Assembly: GCA_016760335.1 (NCBI GenBank) | Contig: CM028672.1 | Span: 60,056,635-60,120,634 of the forward strand | Reading direction: 5' to 3' | Length of the DNA stretch: 64,000 nt | Source: Gastrodia elata | Taxonomy: Eukaryota > Streptophyta > Magnoliopsida > Asparagales > Orchidaceae | Made by a program: the position numbers and the translations under genes | Notes under the pieces: model-generated | What the model was told of the DNA's origin: nothing | Seen by the model: only the letters and a program-made list of their open reading frames with translations | The model's database searches: none | Shown: one piece after another, positions 37,135 to 50,810 of the stretch | Layout: each line of letters begins with the position of its first letter | Numbering within the stretch: position 1 is the first letter of the stretch

Positions 37135-38215
37135 TGTCTTTAGTCAATTGAGATATCTACTTTGAATTATCTCGGCACTGTACATCTTTCACTTCTGAGA
37201 GCCAACATGGGGAAGCTAGGGCATCAAAAATCTTGATACATAGTGCATTCTAGAGGGCATTCCATATGTCAAAATGAAGCTCTCAGTAAGACCTACACGA
37301 TGGATTCTAAAGCCCTTAATGTTTTAGCTCCTATCATTCAAACGACGTGGTTCAAAACTAGCTTAAGATTTATAATGGAGGGAGAGTGCTTCCTCCATAA
37401 TGGACCAATGCGCTTGATGTTGGTTCTGATGTGTCCTTGGGTTAAGGTCGACCCAAGGAACACCTCATCAATGGTCTTTGTTTGGCTAATATGTGCCAAA
37501 ATCCCTCTCAAAATGAAATAATAAAGTCTTATTTAACTTTAAAAAGACTTAAATCCCTTATCTTTTAATCTGGTTAGAGCATTATGGGCCCAAATACACC
37601 ATGATTACAGCTAGATGGCTCTTCCAACATGATTCATTCAAGGAAGATCAACTGCAAATAATATTATATTAGAAAATCTTTAACAATTCAATAAAGAAGG
37701 CTTTTTTTGTGTCAAGGTGGACTTAATAAAGGCTTTTGACTCAATATAATGGGAGTATATATTACAAAGAATGAATAAAATGGGTTCCCCAAAAAAACTC
37801 ATTTTTTGGGTGAAAGGTTGCATTAGGAATATTCATTTCTCGATTCTCTTTATTGGGTATATGATGGATTTTCTTTTCTACATCAAAGGCGGTCCACCAA
37901 AGTTGTCATAGCTTAAATGGCTTGCCTGACATTCTAAAATAGGATTGCAGACAAAAGGAATTCAAACCTATTAGTCTAATGTTCTCATTTGCTTTTTGCC
38001 GATGATCATTTAATATTTGGAGAAGTAGGCAAGTAAAATATTAAAAATATTCAATAATGACTTTATAGATTTTTTAAATTGCATGTCCTCTCCTTGAATA
38101 CAAGTAAGTCCTCAATTTATTTTTATAAGTCCACTAATGAAAAACACCAGCTTGCTTCCTTTCTAAACATTAACGGCAAAAAAATTTCTAACAAAATATT
38201 TTCGACTATCAGTAT

Positions 38216-41200
38216 TGTGGTGCCCCACCCCTTGAACATCAATATTCAAGGCTAAGGAGTGGTGTGCCACTTTGGCAAATCCCTCACTTATCATTAGATT
38301 AAGATGTAATTTTTCAATTCACTAATAAGGGAAGGATGTGCCCTGAATAGTGCAACAGAATTATTCACTAAGTATATACATTCATCAGAGTGCAGAAGCA
38401 AGGAAAAAAAAATGCTACATCCAGTCCACCACAATACAAGTAAGAAGTAAACACAGCTCAAAATAAAATAGTATAGTAAAAGAACATACATATGTATCTG
38501 AATTATTACATCAAGTTTAAGATAAGTTTAAAATAAAATAATCACTCGTCTTCAAGCGAAATAAAATGACAACTAATCTACTGATCTTCTGCCCCAACTT
38601 GATGCTCCTCCAAGAATGGCTCCTCTTCAGATATAAGGTCCTCAAATTTCTCAAAACTTGCCATTATCAGTTTCACAATGACAGGGCACCAGCTAAAGAA
38701 AAAAAAAATTTGATTAGACATATTGTCTAAGTAAATTTTGGGTTGTTTAAGTTCATGAGATTTATGCTATCATCATTTTACTTAGACTATAAAATAAGCA
38801 AAGCATAATGGTGCAACAAGCATACAAAGAGATATGGAAAGTTATAAATACAATATTTATAACTGGGCAACATATGAGGTAAAAGAACAAACCTCAATAG
38901 TAAGCTTTAAGGTTATATATATATATATATATATATAAAGTAAGAAAAGTACTTGAAGAAAAGACTCATCCTAAATATGTTGATAATCATATGATATATA
39001 CAGGTTAAAAATAAATAATCTTACTATGATATGTATAGTAAGCAATAACAGAAACTAGCATCTTATAAGTAGGTAAGCAAGTTAAGTAAAGCTGACAGAA
39101 GTAAAATGCCACAGTAAAATTATAAACAGTAAACAGTGAACATTAAACAATAAAAAGTAAATACATATGTAATGACTGCGATATCAGAAGGAGGGCTAAT
39201 TTAGCCTGCTGCAACAAGTATATTCTTAGTGTCATCTGAGGCTAAGCCAATAAATAATAAGAAATAAACTAAACTGAAGAGGAAGTTAGTACAAATGCGA
39301 TAATGTTTTAGTTATTTACTTTACTCATGTGGACATATCCAAAAGTAGTTGAGACACCAAGTACATCTGCAATACTATTCGAGTTCCAACTTAACACAAT
39401 ATTCCTCAATGAGTAATGTTTAGTAATCCTTATTTCTCCTTACCCCTGTCCATTAGAGTAAAAGGTACACGATCAACATGTAGCTGAACCCTATGCAAAT
39501 ATTATCCTAATTAGTATATATTTTCATTTCATGCATCAATGTTCTTATATGACATGTTCAAGGTAAAGGCACAAAGTACAAGGAATGCAAAAAGCAATAA
39601 TAATTTAATAGTAAGTAAGAGACTCTACTACACACATGTAATATCTATTATTATCTACTTAAGCCATTCTAACTATTCTAAATTACACAAGTTCAAGATC
39701 TCCAATTCCTACTATCAAGTATAACTTAGATCTATGGCCTTATGAGTTTAAAATAAATAGAATTAATCAAGTTCTAATTCAATTCAATTAATATTGCCTA
39801 CAAGTTAAATAATAAATCAACATGTCTTATTTGATGAAATGAGATGCTCTAAGCTAAGATCTGATTAAGATCTACTAAAGTTAGGGATTATGAATTAAAT
39901 ACCATAAATTGAGTTCAATTACATAATCCAAAGGGTAAAGCATAAGGACTAAAACTTAAGCCTATTTGTGGATTAATAATTAAAGCAAATCCTATTAAGT
40001 GTAATCAAAGCTTAATAGAATGAATCTTCTAACCTTAAGCTAATATTAAAAGATAAAATAATCAAAATCAAAGTATAAGAATCTAAAAACAAATAAAACT
40101 AATATTTCATTCATTGAATAACCCATTTACTCAATGAATGAAATCTAACTTAGCATATATTCCTAATCCTAAGGAAAAGATCTTAAGGTGAAGTGTAAAT
40201 CCTCAGAAGCTCCTAATAAATGACTTAGGGGATTTTAAAAATTGATGATTATTATTACAATTTATCTTTATGTATTGTCCTATTTTACTCAAAGAGGTGT
40301 GCAATTAGGACTAAGTTAGAAGGTATTAACTTATGATTTTTAAGACTTGAAATAATGATTTTACCAAATTACTTAATTATGAGAATAAGGGTTTTAAATT
40401 GATTCCAAATTAGTTTTATTACCGATTTTAATAATTTAAATGATATTTTAGAGGTTAAGAGCACTTAACCTAAATTTTGGGGAAAAATGACTATTTTGCC
40501 TCTACTTAAGGATTTAAAATGATACTTTTTGATTAAGTGCTATAAATTGGATTTTCTTGATGTCAAATGATTATTTGTTGTCAAACATGAAGATAGACAG
40601 TAGGTACATCAAATTTGGACAAATATTAAGTCATATAGGTCCAATTTAAAGATTTTAACCTATAAAGGTATTTGGTAATTTCACTTAGTAAAATCTAAAA
40701 ATTCAGTTAGTTTATAATTATCTACTATATAAGGATTCTATAGAGCCTAAGAATGCTAAATTTTGATGTTAGTTGGTTAAGTTATGATCATTTCAATATT
40801 AGGGTTTTGCTTAAAATCATTAAGAGTTTAAGGGGTAGGTTTTGCATTGAAAATCACATCCAAAATCACGCAATACTTAATTTTGATATATTTTGGTCCC
40901 AACAAGGTCCTAGAGTCATTATAATGCGAAAAATCACAAATTTGAGCAATTCCAGACAGTTCCAGGAACTACGGCGCGCTGTGGTGCGCTACGGCGTAGC
41001 CAACCCGAGACGCAGGCACTACGGCGTGCTGCAGTGCGCTGCGGCCCGCGGCAGCGCTTTCAGGCACTATGGCGTGCTACGGCGCCCAATTTATTGAGAG
41101 CTGGATGCTACGGCACACTGTAGTGCCCCTTGGCCGAGAGCTGGTGCTACGGCGCATTGTAGAGCGTTACGATGGATTCAACCCGAGACTCGGGTACTAC

Positions 41201-42501
41201 AGCGTACTGTAGCGCCCGACAGTGATTTCGTCAGTGCGAAAATTATAACAGGTCTTCTTTCATACTCAAATACTCTCATTTTATAGCACCTCACATGCGG
41301 TGCCATATAACGATGAAAATGTATTTCCGAGACCTTTCCATTGATACCAAAATCAGCACAAAAGAACTCTTTTAATGGCGCAAATAATGAGGTTAAAGGT
41401 TTGGATATACAGAAAATCATATTTGCAGAACTTAACTTCTACCCTACATTTGAAACCTTAACAAGCTCTAATGGCTTCCATATTCAGCCACAGATTCTTA
41501 GATACGTGAGATAAGTGTGAGAATAAAAATGGAGTAGCCATTGGAACGTCCAATGTGGGAAAGGGAGGTACCTTGGCCTGGAGAAGATCGAGTCCTGCGA
41601 ACTTTATAGTTTGAGAGGAGAAGCTTCTTCTTTTTCTTCAACTGCTAGCAAGAAGAGGAAGAGGCTGAGGGTTCTCCTTTGGATTGGGAATAAGCTTAGA
41701 AGGGAAGGAGCTTGGGAAGAAGAGAAGAGCTTAGTTGGCCAAATGAAGGAAGGAGAGGACTTATGGTTCATCTTTTAGGAAGAGGGGAAGGAGGGAGATG
41801 GATGGCTCTAGCTGGGAAAGTATGGCTCTTGGATGGGATGAGTTTGAGTCATCCCATCACAAGTATGTGGAGAAGTTGCTTTGACAGAAACTGGAGGGAA
41901 TAAGGGGGATGGCCTCCGTTGCGTGCGCAGAAAACAAATGGGGAGAAGAGGTGCAGGAAGGAAGAAAAGAAAGAAATAGCAACAGGTCCCAGCTCAGAGA
42001 AATGAAGAATAAAAAAAATAGATTTTATTAATTTTAATTTAATTTATTTAAATTAATTAATCCTTTAAAAATCATATTTTATAAATGAGCTCCAACAAAT
42101 CTCAAAAATTTACTCCTAGTTAATTTGGGGGTGTGGAACTCAACAGCAAAGTCGGATTTCGATTCTAACGATTAAATAATTATTCTATTTTTCAGGCTAT
42201 TTAAATACATTAAAATATTCGCAAAAATCCGACAACTTCCAAACACGTCCAAAATATCACCCCTAGCTAATTTGGGGGTGACGAGTGCAATGGCGAAATC
42301 AAATTTTGATTTTGATGTCGAATTAAATGTCTCAATTTTCTTATTAATTAAATATTATTAAAATAATCCCAATGTTAAATTGAGCTCTGAATCGCTCCAA
42401 ATTTTCAGGGATTTATTCTAATGACTAGATGAACTCAATTGAATGATAATTAGGATGTAAATAAGTGAGGATTAGGCTAAGTAACAACCTAAGATTGTTC
42501 A
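38216..42501 (-). mobile_element. E2: 4.3-kb giant solo LTR (Tekay-like), TSD AGTAT
   Basis: Starts TGTGGTGCCCCACC and ends AGATTGTTCA, flanked by AGTAT at 38211-38215 and 42502-42506. The uninterrupted LINE copy 1 (CAGTATACATTATAC at about 31838) shows the empty state. The right 400 bp parallel those of E1 (CCCCTAGCTAATTTGGGGGTGACGAG.GCAATG). No reading frame with known similarity. Contains a (TA)n run at 38916-38937. Confidence 0.85.
40970..41220. repeat. GC-rich degenerate repeat array in E2
   Basis: Repeats of (GC)TACGGCG(CT) and GCGCTGTRGTGC with CAACCCGAGAC spacers, e.g. near 40971, 40998, 41027, 41079, 41108 and 41144. Homologous in theme and relative position to 36240-36420 in E1. 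Confidence 0.75.
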
Positions 42502-45500
42502 AGTATACACTATACAAAAACCTCTACTGCTTTATGTCAACTCTTACTTGGCCGGTTTGGATCAATTCCTTACTGGTTGGGCTCAAAGATCCTTATCTTA
42601 TACTGGCTTACTTCAACATTTGAAATTCACCATCTATAATATTCTCATTTACTAGCTCAAAACTTTTAATATTCCAAAAGCCATCTTTAATGGATTCAAC
42701 TTGTTTGTATGAGGTTTCATACATCCGAATATATAGAAAAAATATTCAAATATTACCTTGGAATCAAATTATTGCACCTCATGACAAAGGTTGTAATGGC
42801 CCCAATATTAGATTGGGAACCCAATCCAATAGTGGAGCGCTACCATAGCACTTAACACCAGGTTGGAATGAAATCAACCCAACTATTGAGTGTTGTGTGG
42901 CCAAGTATCTTTGCGAGCGTGTGAAGTTAAGAAAATTGCAAATTATAGAAAGTAATAATATGAAATATATGCAAGTAGAACTATAAACTATCCACCATCC
43001 AAATCAAGCATTTTAATATGAAAGTAAATTTATCACAGAAAGAAGTAAAAACATTACAGAAATTAAATTATTACAAATTTTTAAATTAGAGATTTAAAGG
43101 ACGTCAAAGTCTCTCTCTCACAAGTAAAGCAAAAGAAATAAATGCAGAAGCAGTAACATTCTTCAAGTACTCTAAAGTCAAGCTCACTAGCCTAAAAATG
43201 CTTCTGATCTATCGTATTTTTAATATTTAAAATACGGTAGGGCACAGCTAAGAAAAAGAAAATAAGTTGTTGTACTAAAAAGTTTTAAGTATATTTTAAG
43301 ATTGCTTAAATATTAATTAAGTTTAATTAGAAATCACATATGCTAATTTATAATTAAAAACTACAGTGGATCATAAAAAACATCAAATTAAGGGAAGAAA
43401 GTATAACTGTAAAGAAGAACAGTAGAAAAGAAAAAAGGAGTAAGAACTTACAAATATGTTTACTCTAACCTACAATAAAAAGTAAGGGAAAAAGTATCTT
43501 AATAAGGCTAGAAACTACTGTGTGCATATGAAAATATGAAATTAATATGTCAAATGAATATTATGCTAAGTATTGGAAATTAAAAGCAGCAAAGCATAAA
43601 ATAAAATTAAAATAACATACACTGCATAAGTAATGAACTGTATGTAAGTAAAGCACAGTACATCAAATGAAAATGTAAAGTAAGCAAATTAGGAAGAACC
43701 TTAACCTCTTGGGCTAAGAAAATATAGTCAAAGACTATGTAAAATAAACATAGCATAAAAGTTATGATGAGATCTCACAATCAATAAGATTGTAAAACTC
43801 ATAATTTATTTGTTGAAGTTATTTATAATTTTTTGTTATGCGGGCAAATTTACAGAACGAGCGAGGAGTTAAACGCGTCTGTCTACCTAGTATGGAAAGT
43901 ATATAAAATAAACACTCACACTTCTCTTCTAATATATGTGAGATCTCCTTATATTTCCCCTAAGCCTGCTCTTGACCACCACCAAGAAACCCCTATAGTA
44001 TTTTAAGAATATTTTATTTATGCACAATGTCTTGTTTGTATATTCAAAAATATAAGCTTAAAACAAAGTAAGCATTCAAGGATTTCAAGTAATTATAAAC
44101 TATGTGATTGCTAAAGTTGTCTATTTTAATGATCTACTTAATGATTAGAACTAAATGAGCTCCCAATTGACTTATAAATATTTATATCGAAGTCAAATAT
44201 AAGTAATAGTATAAGTGAAGAAGTTTTGTAAAATAGTAATTTGATTTAGTTTAAGAAATGACAAAATAATTTATCAGCATATTTATGCAAAATAGGACAT
44301 ATTCTATGCTAATCTTAAGCCAATCAAATCAAATAGATTAAAAGATTTAAGGTCTAGAAAACTAGTATGGAAAGGTAAGACTAAGGAATTACTAAACTTA
44401 AGAAGATAGAAGTTAAGGGTTTAATTACTAAACTCATCTAACTAGGTTATAAATGAAAGGTTCTATCCAATTCAATCATTAATCTAGCTAAGATCAAGTA
44501 ATATGAGGAGTCTAAATACATGGTAGAGAAAGGATTATAAGCTACAAGCTCTACATTTACTATAGTGTGTAGGTTAATAAAATCAATAGGATATCTAAGA
44601 CACATTAGAAAAGCTAAGGAACTTTTAAGTCAATCACTAGAGAGCTTAAATGAATACTAAGAGCTAAAGGAAAAGTGTGCTAAGATCTAATCTAATTGCT
44701 AAGAACTTATTCTAATATATTCATATCCTACAATTACACAACATTAAGGTTAACTACACTAATTGGGTGCATTATCAAAATCTAAAGATGATAAGAAATT
44801 CAAAGATACAAAATTAATCATATAACATCTCTCCAAAGGTTGAAGGTTGAATCAATAATTTGTTAAGTAACCAAACATCTAAATTATGAAAAGTCAAGTT
44901 TTAAATATACATTTGAAATGATATGGGAAATAAAATAAATGAAACATGTTTGCTATCCTAAGGTTTAAAAACCTAAAACAAGCATGTTAACAAATTATGA
45001 AATTACAAAATTATACTAATTTAAGGAGGCAAATACCTAAAACATCCAAACTATTGTCCAAATAAAATAATGTAAGTAAATATGGAATCCTTATTGTATA
45101 AGGAGAAGAATGATACTAACTAGGTCAAAATTGAATAACATTGGGATTTTATGGTTTTTTGAACTCTAAATTATGGTTAAAAAGTGATTAAGAAAATTAT
45201 GGTTCAAAACCTAAGTTGAATTATGTCATTATGTTTGTCCCATTTTTCTGATCAAAATGATCTATAAATTTGTATAGTTCAAATAATTATTTTGCAAGTT
45301 ATAAGTTAATGAAATTTGCATTAATTAACAATACTAATTAATTTCTTAAATTATTAACTTAATCCCATCAGTTTGCTTGTACGGAAAACAATGCTCGATG
45401 TGGAAGCTGAGGTACTGAGGATGGCGCAAATTCCACAAGGCGGCGTTGACGAAGTCAGGTGTGGATCCCTCCTGAACAATAGAGCATCCATCCAGATGCT

Positions 45501-46257
45501 GACACGCAAGCGCGTGGGATTTGAGCGATTCATGAGAAAAAGACCGACCTGGTCCAGCAGATGACTCGCATGTGAGCTACTGTTCAGGTTCAGTTCTTTC
45601 TTCCCCGACAGTGGCGAGAAGGAGCTGAACTAGGGCATCATCAAACGCGCCCATCCCGCCACCTCTGAACGTGATGGAACCCTCAGTTTGAACCTCTCGC
45701 TCAGGCCGACCAAACAAGCTCAAAAACCCCATCCAAAAGTAACCTAATGCATACGAAAGTGATGCCCTAAGAGTTGCCTTACGATTAATATAGAACAACT
45801 ACAAAAAAAAGTCAAATCGAGCTCGATCGATTTGAAGAGTCGACACATAACAATAAGAATAACCAATTAAGATAAAAAATTTAGATGAAGAATTATATAA
45901 GGTATGAAATATAATTTGGAGTGCCTGGCTCCTTCGCTCTCATGATCTAAGGTTAGGGCGCGCTTTAGGTTCCAATGGCAGCAGGCTCCTCATCTTCGCC
46001 CTGCGACTCTCCAAGGCTAGACGACAAGAAAATGAAACAAAATGAAGAGAGCCGATGGAACCTCAAGGAGGCATGCATAAGCTCCGTAGGGCACGGGTGC
46101 CTGCGCCCTGGCCACGCACATCCGCGCAAGACAAGGATTTACAGTGCTTGCGCGATCGGTCGTTCGATCGACCGCTGAACGAACGGATGATTCAGATCTC
46201 ACCAAGCCACTTCAACCGTCCGATCTCACACAAGCACGCGATCTGACGGTGGATAAT

Positions 46258-47860
46258 TGTGGCGACCGGGGATCGAAGTTCGGGAGTCTTTAAAGAACAA
46301 TTCATCTCAATTAAAAATATATATATATTTTTTGTAATTCAAAAATGACATAATAAAATAATATAATATAATCCACAGTCCTTTTATACATAGAGCCCAA
46401 ATATATATGAAAAGTTACAACAGTTTGAATGAAATAAGAAATATCTACATTCTTCTGCTTCTTTAATTCTTCTTCTTTTTAATTTAGCAGATCTTCTAAG
46501 TCTTTTTAATTATCAAAACTTGAAAAAATTCAGTTTACCAGTTAGGTAGGAGTACGCAATTTGTTCTTATAAGAATAAATCTATCATCCTATAATAGGTA
46601 TGAATCAAATATGAAAATAACTGAAAGACTGCAAATAAAGTAAGCAATTTCCAAATTCAATTTCTGCCCTGCAAAATAGCTGTGAAAATCAACATATATG
46701 AAGTAAATTTTATCAAAAGTATTTGTAATAATAAGTCGAGTCCGTAGACTCCTGAGCCCAAATGGGTAAACCCATAGGCATAACCTGTAGGAAGCTTATC
46801 TCACCACCCGTCGGTAGCTTACTCAAAATAAGAACAGATGGTGTGTCTTTCCTCTGGATTTTCCTACTTCCTACAAGAGGTTAAATCCATCCATATAACT
46901 CCCAGGGGCTTGCTAGCTAGCCCAATCTGTACAGATTCCAGTTTTGCATTCCACCCTCCAAAGACAAACATCATAAAAATATATATATATATATATATAC
47001 TGTGTTTCATTCTTTTTGTTACATGCTATTTGATATAAATTTTTTGCAGATTAAAATGCGGTAAGCAGTGCAAATAATACTCAAATGAAAAGTAGCTCAA
47101 ATAAGAATACTGAAATAAAACTTATAAGTAAATTTGCGTACCTGACTTATTTTGATAAAATCAACCAAATTTAATTTTTTTGATCTACCAAAATAATAAA
47201 ATTTATTAATTTAATGTTTTTATTATGATTTGTAGTATTATAACTATTTTGATTTATTTGAATTTATTTTTATTAAGTTTTATAATTATTTATGCCTTAT
47301 AAGGTCAAATTGGGAATTTAATCTTATAAGGGTATTTTAGTAATTTTACCCTTAATAAAATATAAAATTTATATTAGTTTATTGAAGATTATGCCCTAAA
47401 GTTTTTTTAGAGCCTGAAATTATTCAATTCTGATATGAATTGGCTAAATTATAGCTAATCTAATTTCTATGGTTAATAATTATGGTTAAATGTGATTAGT
47501 GAGTGATTAGTGAATTTGGTCACAAAATTATTAAACTAATTATATATTTAGGTTTTAATTTACTTTATGAGTCATTTAAAACTAAAATCACTTAATTTGG
47601 ATTATTATATTTGCTAATATTCACTAATCAAATTTTTAGAGTGATTAGGGTTAATTATGAGATCTAACCGTTGGATACTAAATATTTTTGCAGTTTACTG
47701 AAATTTAGGTTTTTCTAATCTAAATAAATATTTGTATTTTTTAATTTGGAGCTAAATTGACTAACTTATGGCTATTTGAAGTTTCTAGGGTAAAAGGCTT
47801 AATTAGGGTTAGGTCCTAATTGCGATTAGTCAAATTTTAATCCAAACAGCAAAATTAATA
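46258..47860 (-). repeat. Inverted half-LTR: left arm of the palindrome
   Basis: Reverse complement of the last 1.6 kb of the element's own LTR (about 56225-57844). Anchors on the plus strand: GTGGCGACCGGGGATCGAAG at 46259, GCTTATCTCACCACCCGTCGG near 46793, CAGCAAAATTAAT at 47848. Its pair on the other arm begins at 47903. Differences from the other arm are scattered (for example an expanded TA run at 46978-47000), so the arms are not identical. Confidence 0.92.
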
Positions 47861-47902
47861 CATCTAAAATATTCCTTATATTTTTCTGAGTATTTTAGGA
47901 GT

Positions 47903-49490
47903 ATTAATTTTGCTGTTTGGATTAAAATTTGACTAATCGCAATTAGGACCTAAGCTTAATTAAGCCTTTTAACCTAGAAACTTCAAATAGCCATAAGTTA
48001 GTCAATTTAGCTCCAAATTAAGAAATCAAAATATTTATTTAGATCAGAAAAACTTAAATTTCAGTAAACTGCAAAAATTTTTAGTATCCAATGATTAGAT
48101 CTTCTAATTAACCCTAATCACTCTAAAAACTTGATTAGTAAATATTAGCAAATATAATAATCCAAATTAAGTGATTTTAGTTTTAAATGACTCATAAAGT
48201 AAATTAAAACCTAAATATATAAATAGTTTAATAATTTTGTGACCAAATTCACTAATCACTCACTAATCACATTTAACTTTAATTATTAACCCTAGAAATT
48301 AGATTAGCTATAATTTAGCCAATTCGTATCAGAATTGAATAATTTCAAGCTCTAAAGAAACTTTAGGACATAATCTTCAATAAACTAACATAAATTTTAT
48401 ATTTTATTAAGGGTAAAATTACTAAAATGCCCTTATAAGGTCAAATTCCCAATTTGACCTTATAAGGTATAAATAATTATAAAACTTAATAAAAATAAAT
48501 TCAAATAAATCAAAATATTTATAATACTACAAATCATAATAAAATCATTAATTTAATAAATTTCATTATTTTGGAAAATCAAAGAAATTAAATTTGGTTT
48601 ATTTTATCAAAACAAGTCAGGTACGTAAATTTACTTATAAGTCTTATTTCAGTATTCTTATTTGAGCCACTTTTCATTTGAGTATTATTTGCACTGCTTA
48701 CCGCATTTTAATATAGAAAAGATTTATATCAAATAGAATGTAACAAAAAGAATGAAACACAGTATATATATATTTTGTGGTATTTATCTTTGGAGAGTGG
48801 AATGCAAAACTGGAATCTGTACAAATTAGGCTAGCTAGCAAGCCCCTGGGAGTTATATGGAGGGATTTAACCTCTTGTAGGAAGTAGGCAAATCCAGATG
48901 AAAGACACACCATCAGTTCCTATTTTGAGTAAGCTACCGACGGGTGGCGAGATAAGCTTCATACAGGTTATGCCTATGGGTTTACCCATTTAGGCTCAGG
49001 AGTTTACGGACTCGACTTATTGTTACAAATGCTTTTGATAAAATTTACTTCATATATGTTGATTTTCACAGCTATTTTGCAGGGCAGAAATTGAATTTGG
49101 AAATTGCTTACTTTATTTACAGTCTTTCAATTATTTTCATATTTGATTCATACATATTATAAGATGCTAGATTTATTCTTATAAGAATAATTTGTGTACT
49201 CCTACCTGACTGGTAAATTGAATTTTTTCAGATTTTGATAATTAAAAAGACTAAGAATATCTGCCAAATTAAAAAGAGGAAGAATTAAAGAAGCAGAAGA
49301 ATGTAGATATTTCTTATTTCATTCAAACTATTGTAACTTTTCATATATGTTTTGGCTCTATGTATAAAAAGACTGTGGATTATATTATTTTATTTTATTA
49401 TATCCTTTTTGAATTATAAAAAAATATATATTTTTTCAATTGAGATGAATTATTCTTTAAAGACTCTCGAACTTCGATCCCCGGTCGCCA
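47903..49490 (+). repeat. Direct half-LTR: right arm of the palindrome, 3' half of the 5' LTR
   Basis: ATTAATTTTGCTG at 47903 to CCGGTCGCCA at 49490 matches about 56265-57842 of the 3' LTR. The first roughly 2 kb of the LTR, including its GC-rich promoter-like core (54620-55360), is absent from this side. The 42-base spacer 47861-47902 belongs, inverted, to LTR positions 56225-56263. Confidence 0.92.
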
Positions 49491-49497
49491 AAGAAAT

Positions 49498-49509
49498 TGG
49501 TATCAGAGC
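49498..49509 (+). promoter_or_regulatory. Primer-binding site (initiator-Met tRNA type)
   Basis: TGGTATCAGAGC follows the 5' LTR end CGGTCGCCA after a 7-base spacer. This is the standard plant retrotransposon minus-strand priming site. Confidence 0.9.
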
Positions 49510-49636
49510 GAAGTTTGAGACTATTTAAGGAATAATTCATTAGAAGAGCCAACTATATGAATACAGTTACTAAGTTATTAGAAGTTAGATTTTAAGTTGG
49601 AGAGCCAACTAAGTATAGTTTATTATTTCAAAGATT

Positions 49637-50810
49637 ATGGATAGTCAAAACAACAACAACAACAACAACAACAATCAATCACAGGAGGAAAATATCCTCA
49701 AAACATTCTTAGTCACAACAAGACTATTTCACCTAATGTTGAAGCAGTCTATCCCTTTGATCATAGTGGAGCAAATCAGATGCTCCAGTTCATGAATATG
49801 ATGAGTCAATTCATGAATAGTCAACAAATTCAAAACCCACATCCTATTCAGAGGAAAGCAGTAAATGAAGATATGCATGTTTTTCTCAAACTTCAACCTC
49901 CCAAATTCAATGGCAAAGCAACTCCCTACTAAGCTGAGGAGTGGATTCAAAGAATAGAAAAAGAGTTTAGATGTGCTAAGAGCTCAGAAGATCAGAAGGT
50001 ATCTCTAGCTACTTATCTTCTGACAGAAGTTATTGAAAAGTGGTGGAAGATGACCAAGAACACCACATTCCAAAATAGAACATAAGAAGAGATCCAATGG
50101 GAGGAATTTGTGAAAATGTTCTTAGGCAAATATGTGCCTCAGTCTGCTAGGCAAACGATGAGAAAAGAGCTATTAAACCTAAAGCAAGGAAGTCACACAG
50201 TAACTGAATATGAGGAAGAATTCACTCATTTAGCAAGCTTTGCCCTAGAAATGGTCACTACTGAAGAAGTCAGATGCCATTTGTTCCTTAATGGATTAAG
50301 GAATAACTTTCAACATATTTTGACACCTCTTCAGATCTTAAACTTTGCTCAATTAGTAGAGAAAGCTAAACTTATGAAAGCTCAAGAAGAGCAGTACTCT
50401 TCCAAGATGAAAAGACCAGCTTTCTCCCCTCATTTTCAATCCAAGTGGCAGCAATTTCCAGACCTCAAGGAAAAGTTTACAATATTCAAGGAAACTTAAG
50501 TAGACCTACTCTGAGAACACCAAACACTTGCAAGTTTTGTGGAAAAATTCATACTACAGATAAGTGTTTTACTGGTGAGGGTCAATGCCACTGATGCGGA
50601 AGAACAAATCATTCCATAAAGTTCCACTGTGCCACCTATACAGTCAATGGGTATCAAATTTCAAACCAAGGAAAAGCAGTTATGAAGAATCCAGGAATAC
50701 CACCAGTAAACCAAGGAAATAATATGGCATCTTCCAGTAATCCAAGAAATAATCAAGCCCAGGCCAGAATATTCAACCTATCTTAAGAAGAGGCCAAAGA
50801 GGAACCTGAT
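49637..50810 (+). pseudogene. gag of the gypsy element (broken)
   Basis: ATG at 49637 begins MDSQ followed by an Asn run, then a frameshift leads into FLKLQPPKFNGKATP..AEEWIQRIEKEFRC, LATYLLTEVIEKWW, GKYVPQSARQTMRKELLNLKQG..TVTEYEEEFTHL, the gypsy gag core. A double zinc-knuckle region (CKFCGKIHTTDKC, then C..CGRTNHS) follows at about 50530-50630. Stops at about 49930, 50083 and 50595 break it. The longest open piece is 50110-50499. Confidence 0.88.

Larger units (their letters stand above)
32065..37457 (-). repeat. LTR-derived segment S, unit 1 copy (split by E1)
   Basis: 32065-33706 and 37135-37457 together match 59023-61015 closely (for example AAGTGTACTAAA, ACTGTAGTGCTTAATATT, CAATGCGCTYGAT, ACCCAAGGAACACCTCATC). 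Parts resemble the E1-E3 LTRs, read in the minus orientation, suggesting S is itself nested LTR material. No coding sequence. Confidence 0.7.
37458..42791 (+). pseudogene. LINE reverse transcriptase fragment, copy 2 (split by E2 and E3)
   Basis: 37458-38215 plus 42502-42791 realign with copy 1. Landmarks: GTCAAGGTGGACTTAATAAAGGC (motif A region) at about 37714, LLFADDHLIFGEVG near 37990 (this copy keeps the ADD of motif C), KSSIYFYKS, then after the E2 insertion LLLYVNS, WAQRSLSYTGLLQHLKF. It is interrupted by E2 at AGTAT and again by E3 at AAGGT. It continues beyond E3 from 58375 for an unknown length. Confidence 0.85.

Noticed and set aside
45373..46246. Several overlapping 60-70 codon ORFs in GC-rich DNA on both strands
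   Set aside because: They lie in the GC-rich core of solo LTR E3, overlap one another on both strands and match no family I know.
46838..47038. Conserved small ORF found in three places (46838 plus; 48698-48913 minus; 57051-57266 minus), beginning MVCLSSGF
   Set aside because: All three are copies of the same LTR segment, so similarity follows from LTR identity; the frame is on the antisense strand of the LTR and its C-terminal part is not kept.
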